Source: Bromus sterilis
Lineage: Eukaryota > Streptophyta > Magnoliopsida > Poales > Poaceae
Direction: 5' to 3'
Length of the DNA stretch: 64,000 nt
NCBI GenBank assembly: GCA_950022295.1
Contig: OX465595.1
Coordinates: 71,198,770 to 71,262,769 of the forward strand
This document shows, in pieces, positions 56,191-64,000 of the stretch. The notes below the pieces were generated by a model. The model was not told the origin of the DNA. It was given only the letters and a program-made list of their open reading frames with translations, and did no database searches. Both the position numbers and the translations under genes were made by a program. Numbering within the stretch: the first letter of the stretch is position 1; each line of letters starts with the position of its first letter.

Positions 56191-57822
56191 GGCTTCTCGC
56201 CCCTCGTTGGTTACCCCAAGTGGAAGGCTTGAGATGAAGTGCAACAGCAAGTTTCCCTCGGTGAAGATACCAAGGTTATCGAACCAGTAGGACTCAGGAG
56301 ATACATGTAGGTGGGAACGTCCAGAAATTGCTTCCTGACTAGGGTGTTGTCGTGGACCTGCACACAGCAACATATAACTTTGCTCCCAACGAGTACAGAG
56401 GAGTTGTCAATTCCTCCGGCCTTGTCGTTTACAAAGGATCAACGCAAGAGATAAAAGGTGCAAAGGAAAGTAAAAACTGAAAATAAATTGAGGGTGTGAA
56501 AAATAATGTGAAGATGGACCGGGGTCCCGTGATTTTCACTAGTGATGTCTCTCTCCCAAAAGACGATAAAAGTGCTAGCGAGGTAAACAAATCACAGTTG
56601 GGAAATTGACAGGATTATGAAGGCACCGAAATGCTAACTATGCTGCAAAGAAAGGAAGGGCTCAAAAGCAATGGGCAGTACGCCAAGGTAAGTAGACTGA
56701 AATCCATCTGCATCTACTACGAATCATCCACCTTGAGATATCTATCTAGAACATCTCACTGGTATTAAGTTGCGAATCCCACCCAAAGTGTAAACTCAAA
56801 GCAAAAGACAACTGCATTAAAAGAACTTTGCATAAAGTAAACAATCCTTGCACCCGCAGGTACAAGCACCGTTTTTTTATCCCTGGTGGCAACAACACAT
56901 CCCCTAGTCTCATGTTTCTGTCACTCGAGCTAGACATCAAGGGGCTGAACCCACAATCGAGCATAATGCTCTCTCTTGGAGTTGCAAATAAAATACTTGG
57001 CCAAAGCAAATACCGCAACGAAGAACATGCAAGAATTTACTAAAGAACAAAATATAAAAGAGAAGAACCAAATATATTACTCATCACAATTTGAACATAG
57101 TCTCATAATCCATCAGATCCCAACAAACTCAGCATAGCAACAGCAGAAATTACATAGTTGCCTCAATCATGTGAGGCAGCTCACGAGGACTCGAAAGTGG
57201 AAGCACAAAAGGGGGAGAGATTCATCACATAGATACTGGTCACGGACCCATGGTCCAAGGGGGACTACTCACGGTACATACGGGAGGCGTCCATGGCTAT
57301 GGATGGTCTCCCAGAGGGGGTAGCTTCTCCCGGCAGGGTTTCCGGAGCAGCTTCTCCATGCAGCCCCGATCTTGAAACGGTGGCGGCGGTACAGAGGGGA
57401 GTTCGCAAGAAAGAGATCGATATTAGGGGTTTCCACCGTGAGGGGTAAATATAGGCGAAGGGGGGCATCGAGGGGACCCGCGAGGCAGTCAGGAGGGTCC
57501 CTGGCGCGGCCCAGGGTGGGGCCGCGCCACCTGCCCTCCTGGCTGCCTGGTGGTGGCCCCCCTTCCCTCTCTTGGTGATTCTGGAAGCTTCTGTTGCGCT
57601 GATTTTTTATATATTTTTCCCGGAATTTTTGGAGCACTTTAATGGCCGGAAAACATGAAATACAAAAACAGCAGAAAACAGAAACAGGCAACTGGGTGCA
57701 CTGAGTTAATAGGTTAGTCCAAATAGGTTCAAAAGTGTATGAAAGTTCAAGCAAAACATGGCAAAGTTACACAAAACATGCATGGAGCAAGCAGAAATTA
57801 TAGATACGTTTGGGACGTATCA
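56190..57822 (-). repeat. 3' LTR of A3, nearly complete
   Basis: On the minus strand it starts TGATACGTCCC at 57822 and runs to within about 30 bases of the expected CGTATCA end, where it joins the A2 LTR. TATATTTA on the minus strand at 57446-57453. The part at 56190-56350 is diverged from the A1 LTR, while the rest aligns well. Confidence 0.85.
57446..57453 (-). promoter_or_regulatory. TATA box of A3 LTR
   Basis: TATATTTA on the minus strand, same context as in A1. Confidence 0.5.
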
Positions 57823-60684
57823 ACATCCCCAAGATTAATTCCTGCTCTTCCTCGAGTAGGTAAATGATAACAAGCATAATTTCTGTGGTGACATGCCACA
57901 CAACCAAATAAGGACTTTTAAGTAATGCAATCAAATCATGCAATTCAATTCAAGTCTTGACAAGCAAGAGTCTATATTGGCATTGACACAAGAAACAAAA
58001 GAACAAAAGGTGCAAGAGCTCTCGCTTTCCGTGACTCGAATGTCTCCAAATAGTGTTTGCGTGCAATCAAGGGATAGGGAAATACGAGAGAAAAAATAAG
58101 GTTGTTGAGAACAACTATCTACTAAAGTTTCACACTTAGTCTCCTTTGTATTCTTATCTTGACTCGTCCCCAGACCACTAGCCAGGTACAAGTGAAACTG
58201 ATTCACTCCCTTTCGAATATTTGAGCACTCATGCAATGGATGAGCGTGAGCAAAAAAGTTGACACCTAAAAGGCGAAACAGAAAGAAGGTGGAGGAGAAG
58301 ACAAAAAGGTGTGACAGGCTCACATCAATGAGGACAATCATAGGCGAGAGAAGGCCATATGATAGATATGATGTGAGGAGTAGGGATTGCCATACAACGG
58401 ATGCACATGTGAGCTAAAAGCTCTCCAAGTGAACTAGTGGGGGTGCATCTAACTTTCTTGCTCAAGAGGACCTAGAGCTCATTTGAGGAGGCTCATCATT
58501 GGAATATACAAGCCAAGTTCTATAGTGTGAAGGGTCCCCACATAGCTATATGCATGATGATGATCTCTATGGAGTAAAAGGAATAGTAGTATGCCCCCTT
58601 CTTTCTTTTTATTTTTCTTTTTCTCTTTTTCCAATTTTTTTTGTGGCCTCAATGGCTCTTTCTATTTAACTTTCATTTTTCCTCTTTGGGATCTTTTTAT
58701 TTTGTCCTCTTTGGGATCTTTTCCTCACTTTAGGGGCAATACTATATATTTTACAAGAATATAGGAGATCTTTCACACTTTACAAAAGGTACTCACATAA
58801 AGAAAATGTAATTATCATGATGCAAATGTATGCCTCTGCCAGGGTAGCAGGATATGCAATGATACTAGCGCGTCATGTAGCAATGATTAGGGAAAGGCCC
58901 AACTAGCATGTGGCTCATCGGTCAAGCAAGTAGCATGTATGACATTAAGATCAAGTCATGAGAAGGTGGATGTTGCATGGCAATGTATCTCGGAAAGGCA
59001 ATGGAAATGCCTTGTAGGTAGGTATGGTGGCTGTTTTGAGGAAAGATATAAGGAGGCTTATGATGATAGAGCGTATCATGTCAAGGGTTTGGATGCACCG
59101 GCGAAGTATGCGCCAACTCTCGAGGTGAGAAAGGGCAATGCACGGTACCGAAGAGGCTAGAAAAAGTATAGGTGGGTAGAAGTGTCAACTTTCGAATACT
59201 CACATTAGTCCGAAGAACTCATGCACTTATTATCGGTAACTCTCAATCTAATTAGGAGGTTCACAAAGAGACAGGTACCCCGAGGAGGAGTGTATGGGGG
59301 TTTGGTTATCCTTGCGCATCCTCGACTCATCGTACGTGAGTGTACTCCAATATTCGAACCCTCCAGAGGTTAGTGATCCATCTACTAGCTAGAGTTCTCA
59401 ACAGGGGTTTTTTGGTTTTCGAAAAACACACGGATTGCCCAAAGTACGACATCTATCACTAATAGGCAAGAGCTCTTGACACCAAAAGTTCAGACATTAC
59501 TCTAATCAATACCTCAAAAATATTGCAAGTTACTACTACAAAGAGAACAGCAACTTTAACTACCTACTTTCAGTCAAGACACAGAACTCAGTGCAACAGG
59601 CAAACTCTCTAACAAGATAAAACATGCAACCTATAGAAAGTTCAACCTAAGACAAAAGTGAAGCTCTAGAAAAACTAAAGCACTACAACTAAATAGAATA
59701 GCAGCTAAGAAAAGAAAAAGAATAGCTCAAAGCTAAGAGAATAAGCATGCAAATCCTATGAGGAGTTCTAGTTCAAGAGGAGCGTGAATATCTCCCACAT
59801 AAAAGATTAAGCTGGGATCTAACTTTTTACTACAGCAAACAAAGCAAAACAAACCTAGAAAAGTAAAGAGCGAGACGCTCCAATCATAGCACATAACGCA
59901 TGAAGTGATAAAAATATAGTGCAACGAGGGACAAACTGATGATTGTTGATGAAGAAGGGGATGCATCGGGGGCATCCCCAAGCTTAGAAGCTTGAGTCTT
60001 CTTGAATATTAATTGGGGGTGCACATGGGCATCCCCAAGCTTGAGCGTTTGACACTCCCGAATCTTCTTTCATCACCTTCCATCGCGCACTTGAAAACTC
60101 CCTTCATACATAACTCATTGTAGGCTGATTAGAGAGGTTAGTACCTTAATAAAATAATTTTACTCAACTGAAAATAACGATAATCCTGAAGATCTACTGC
60201 TTCTCAAGATTGCCAACAAGTTTTTGCAAAGAAAAACCAAGCTTAAGGTTTGCAAAATGAAGAAAAGGAAAAACAGGACAGGATCTGTGAAAAACAGACC
60301 AGCAGGTAGAAAAGAATTTTTTAGGGATACTTCTGCAACTCAAATAAAAAAGTCATAACATACGGAAGTTTCGTAATTGTATAGAGTACGCTGTGTAAAC
60401 ATTTCAGCTCAAAAAGATGAACTGGGATTTTTCTCTGATTTTTCTAGTCACGAGGACAGAATCTGTTTTCTGGACAGCATGTCACAACTTTCACTTCCCT
60501 TGCCGTATGAGGCTATAAAAGGCACAAAGCTTGAAAATTAAAGATACAATGATGTTGCTACAGTAGTAACAATCATCAAAACCACTAAGAACATAACAAA
60601 AGCAAAAAGAAAAACCTAAATTCGTTGCGGGCTGCCTCCCGAAAGCGCTTCTTTAGAGCCATTAGCTAGGCTTAAAGCAGAAGA
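57823..60684 (-). other. Non-coding 3' internal region of A3
   Basis: Inverse homologue of 36492-39088 in A1. It begins with the polypurine tract (57823-57836) and contains the paired AAGCTTGGGGATG hairpin motifs near 59957-60045. No ORF of substance. Its upstream end shares an AGCCTAGCTAATGG segment with A1 around 36480-36495. Confidence 0.8.
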
Positions 60685-61374
60685 TCAAGTCTTTTCAAGA
60701 GAATAACTAGCCCGTGTGACGGACTCAAAAGGTAACTTAATCTTTTTCCTAGGGAAATGTTCCATCCATTTCTTGAGAGGGAATTGGAATTTGATAGTTC
60801 CCTCTTTCATGTCAATGATAGCACCTACTGTGCGAAGAAAAGGACGTCCCAAAATAATTGGACAAGAGGTCTCACACTCAATGTCCATAATAGTGAAATC
60901 AACGGGAACATAATTGTCATTGACAATTATATGAACATCATCGATCTTCCCCAAAGGTTTCTTTACGGAAGAATCAACAAGACGAACACCAAAAGAACAA
61001 GGATCAAAAGGTTTCAATTCAAGCATATCATACATTCTTTTGGGCATAACAAAGGTACTTGCTCCAACATCACAAAGAGCATCACAAGAGAAGTTATTCA
61101 ATTTAATTTTTATCATAGGATCCCAACCATCTTCTAGCTTCCTAGTTATGCAGGTTTCTAGTCTAAGCTTCTCCTCCCTAACTTTGATTAGAGCATTGGT
61201 GATATGCTCTGTGAAGGCAAGATTGAGTGTGCTAGTGTGGGGGTCTCTAGACATCTTGTGTAGGAAACCAATAACTTCTGGTAAAGTGCAGTTGTCAAAG
61301 TCTAAGTCACTACTATCTACCAAGGAAGTAGTGATATCATTTAATCTCACTTGTTCGAAAGCTTCTATGTTCAT
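60685..61374 (-). CDS. Athila-type aspartic protease
   Basis: A 229-codon frame encoding a retropepsin-like protease that would mature the element's own Gag and Pol in the particle. The active site reads CDVGAS with Asp at residue 102, where Athila elements usually have D(L/S)GAS. The conserved ILGRPFL is at 174-180, and the frame ends SLEKT. The N-terminal 80 residues (FLHKMSRDPHT, FTEHITNALIKVREEKLRLE) are the linker from gag. No RT follows. A stop separates it from gag at 61396. It is intact and could still fold. Confidence 0.85.
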   Translation of the reverse strand: MNIEAFEQVRLNDITTSLVDSSDLDFDNCTLPEVIGFLHKMSRDPHTSTLNLAFTEHITNALIKVREEKLRLETCITRKLEDGWDPMIKIKLNNFSCDALCDVGASTFVMPKRMYDMLELKPFDPCSFGVRLVDSSVKKPLGKIDDVHIIVNDNYVPVDFTIMDIECETSCPIILGRPFLRTVGAIIDMKEGTIKFQFPLKKWMEHFPRKKIKLPFESVTRASYSLEKT

Positions 61375-61395
61375 AGAGGTTTCTTCTTCTAAGGT

Positions 61396-62633
61396 TTAGG
61401 TGGTAGCATCACCATTGATAGGTCCATTTGGACTAGGGGTGTAATGGGTGCTAGCAGTTTGGACATCCTCAACTACTTGGATAGTGGCTACTGTGTGGTA
61501 GGTAGGATGGCTCTTAATTCTCTCTTCTTCATCCTTTTCTCTAGCCCATCTCTCCTTTAGTTTTCCCAACATCCTAATGTTTTCATTAATTTGGACTTGG
61601 ATAGCATTCATAGGAGTGGTCTTCCTCTCCTCGGGGGGAGAGGTTCTAATCTTCAGCATCTCTACATCATGGGATATGTTATCTACCTTCGAATAGAGGA
61701 TATATAATTTATCTAATTTCTCTTCCACACTCTTGTTGATGGATTTCTGGGTAGTGATAAAGTCTTTGAGCAAGGTCTCTAGTTCTGAAGTGGAGTTTCT
61801 GGTGGTAGGATAAGTGTTGTTCCCATAGTTGTTGGATGGGAAAGGCCTAGGATTGTTGCCACCAAAGTTACTCCTATAAGCATTATTGTTGAAGTTGTTT
61901 CTAGAGACAAAATTAACATCTAGTTGCTCCCGAGAAACCATAGAATTTAAAGGAACATCTTGAGGATCAATAGAAGGTTGCTTGGTAAGTAGAGACATGA
62001 TAAGGTCAACCTTTTCATTTAAAGAGGAGATCTCCTCGACAGAGTTTACCTTCTTACCGGTTGGAGATCTCTCGGTGTGCCATTGCGAGTAATTCAGCAT
62101 CATCTCATCTAGTAGCTTTGTGGCAGCACCAAGCGTGGTTGACATAAAAGTTCCTCCCGCGGCCGAATCTAACAGGTTCCGCGAGGTGAAGTTCAAGCCT
62201 GCATAAAAAGTCCAGATAACCATCTAGGTAGTCAATCCATGTGTGGGGCAGTTCTTGACAAGCATCTTCATACGTTCCTAAGCCTGGGCAACGTGTTCAT
62301 TATCCAATTGCCTGAAATTCATAATGTTACTCCTCAATTGAATAATTTTAGCAGGGCGATAGTACTTCCCTATAAAAGCATCTTTGCATTTGCTCCAAGA
62401 ATCGATACTGTTCTTGGGCAAAGATTGTAGCCACTCCTTGGCTCTTCCACTCAAAGAGAAAGGAAAAAGCTTCAGCTTGACCATGTCTCCATCCACTTCC
62501 TTGTACTTCTGCATGTCGCAGAGCTCGATAAATTTGTTTAGGTGCAAGGCAGCATCTTCTCCTGCTCCTGAGAATTGATCTTTCATGACAAGGTTAAGCA
62601 GAGCAGGTTTAATCTCATAAGAAGGTGTTGAAG
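61396..62633 (-). pseudogene. Athila-type gag, interrupted by stops
   Basis: 62633-62278 encodes the capsid-like Retrotrans_gag part (FPFSLSGRAKEWLQSLP, FIGKYYRPAK, LRSNIMNFRQ). 62223-61396 continues with a linker, an Asn/Gly-rich segment (NNFNNNAYRSNFGGNN, SNNYGNNTYP) and a coiled-coil-like C-terminal part (EEKLDKLYILYSKVDN). Between them, two in-frame stops (after HVAQA and before MVIWTFYAG) break one long frame. The N-terminus is removed by the LTR at 62634, so the apparent Met of the outer frame is LTR-derived. No CCHC zinc knuckle, as in other Athila gags. Confidence 0.85.
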
Positions 62634-64000
62634 TGTCGGGACCCGGGGTTAGCGTATGCAAGTCCAGCTAAGACATAGTCATATGGAGAGCCGAGAACCG
62701 TACCCACTTGTCTTAGCAGACAAGGCCAAGCACAGAACGTTCTCGGAAAGCATCTTACGTGAGGGGCATCCCATCCAGGCCGGATGATCAACTGAGATGG
62801 GTCCTCATCGTCCGCACACAAGTCTAATGATATGGGTGGTGAACTCCCATATTCAAAGACAAGTCGCCTCAACCATACTAACAACTATCTCATAACTCTT
62901 ACATAGACTTACTCCAGCCCGATCACTTAGTCGGGGTCTAGGGCGGGCTCGATCATACCACAAAGTGGGCACGAGACAGAGTCTCGAACAATCGCATCGC
63001 GATGCCCCAAGCTGCGCACATCTAAGGGCCACTTGGTGTATGAAAGACCGCCAGCCATATCACAACTAAGGTCTCGAAAACCCATACAAAGACATGCATG
63101 TTATAAACATACACACAACACACATGCCTTGTATGAACAGCAGGTATCATTGCAATTCTCTACAAAGTATACATTTTTATTGATAACTCTTATAGAGTGC
63201 ACACAGAGATCACAAACATGTGATCCAACATTACAACATAAGCGGAAGAAAATTATGTCTGAGTACAGACAAGTTTAACAAATGGCTTAAGAAGCCTTAT
63301 TTAAACACAAGCCCTCCACGAGGGAACCAGTCGTCTGACTGGGACTAGACTAGTTGATCTTCAGTCGTCCAGCTCGATGAAGAAGCCACCTTCGAGGTCA
63401 GTGGCATCATCTAAAACATAGATTAAGCAAACGTGAGTACAAAGTCGTACTCAGCAAGACTTACATAGGAGCTATACTACTCATGCACATGTATCAAGGT
63501 AAAGGGAGGTGGGGTTTCATTTGCAGAAGTGCCAGCTTTGACTTGGCTAATCCTGAACTACGAGTACCAGACTTGAGGTAAGAAGCGTACACGAGTCCAC
63601 TACTTTCTCCAACCAATTACACCACTATGGTGCCTTCCTCGACTTCCCCACGAGAAAGCACGCCATAGCACTCACACTTATCTTGGTGTGTTTTAGAAGT
63701 ATCCAGTTCAAGTTGTCTAATAATCAAGCTAAGCTTTCCAAGCAGTCCATAACCGCGGACGCGGCTATTCGAATAGTTTTGTTAACCCTGCAGGGGTGTA
63801 CCGCTACACACACATGATCATCATTTACCGCCTTTGATATCGACACCATTCAAGGGGTGTCAGCGAGGATGCTCACCACAACTGTTACCTCATAGCCGAT
63901 CTAGTCCGAGAAAGACGCCTACTTGGGTTGGTTACCACTATCGTGAACCCGGCCGGTTTACTGAAGTGGACTCAAGTGATGTGTGCGTGGTGCATAAGCC
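62634..64000 (-). repeat. Family-G LTR at the right edge (partial)
   Basis: Starts TGTCGGGACCC directly after TGAAG (62629-62633), which may be half of its target duplication, and runs out of the window. Same orientation as LTR A and gypsy B. Matches 50844-52210 throughout. Whether it is solo or part of a full element cannot be seen. Confidence 0.9.

Larger units (their letters stand above)
56190..62633 (-). mobile_element. Athila-type element A3, inverted, gag-protease but no RT/IN
   Basis: Minus-strand order: gag (62633 to 61396), protease (61374 to 60685), long non-coding region (60684 to 57836), polypurine tract, 3' LTR (57822 to about 56190). The 5' part is cut at 62634 by a family-G LTR. 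No RT, RNase H or integrase lies after protease; the 3' non-coding region begins within a few bases. Together with A1 this shows two different defective Athila types side by side. Confidence 0.88.

Noticed and set aside
62615..62884. 89-codon minus frame, with a counterpart at 43835
   Set aside because: LTR-end sequence of family G; open by chance in this copy.

Overview
The window is a block of intergenic heterochromatin from a large plant genome, very probably a Triticeae grass (wheat, Aegilops or barley relatives). That rests on family resemblance: long-LTR Ty3/gypsy elements with chromodomain-type integrases, Athila-type elements with a tRNA-Asp primer site, CACTA transposons with CACTACTGG/CACTACTAGG termini, and Stowaway-like ends. 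I find no host gene, tRNA, rRNA or CRISPR array. Every coding trace belongs to a mobile element and almost all are broken.

The sequence is a deep nest. The oldest visible host is an Athila-type element on the + strand (call it A2), seen only as 28320-28669 and 55072-56190. An LTR of another retroelement (27433-28319) sits in its left part. That LTR was entered by CACTA element C1, whose right end is 27432 and whose transposase runs leftward (7577-10614). C1 was in turn entered by a complete 15.8 kb CACTA, C2 (10711-26481, 3-bp duplication GGA), and by a family-H LTR (6252-7576). A family-G gypsy element (A, 1-6251) lies inside that H LTR, and C2 itself carries a solo H LTR (11004-14671, duplication CCCAG).

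Right of 28670, A2 was entered by a tandem family-G gypsy structure (B): LTR, internal, LTR, internal remnant, 28670-55075. Its 3' LTR holds a solo G LTR (29649-33249, duplication GTCTC). It also holds an Athila-type element A1 (33485-44811, duplication CTTGT), which contains an inverted solo G LTR (39998-44073, duplication CAGAA). A microhomology junction near 55072 returns to A2, whose 3' LTR is fused near 56190 to a second Athila-type element in the opposite orientation (A3, to 62633). A3 is cut by a sixth G LTR that leaves the window at 64000.

The coding content is two gypsy pol remnants on the - strand with no visible gag, two TNP2 transposase pseudogenes, and a CACTA ORF2 pseudogene with a degenerate Ulp1-like domain. 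C2 also carries a small ORF combining an RNase H1 hybrid-binding-like domain with a predicted membrane helix (25747-26001). A3 carries Athila gag and protease without RT or integrase, and A1 a 416-codon ORF of unknown function. None of the elements looks autonomous, so any mobility would have needed proteins supplied in trans.

The observations I rate most worth a second look are these: the small RNase H1-like/TM ORF inside C2; a conserved structured 5' leader shared by three CACTA genes; a set of four covarying hairpins with a constant GCG loop in the LTR at 27433-28319; and a GC-rich LTR core that keeps a sense-strand ORF and a splice-donor-like end in three family-G LTR copies.
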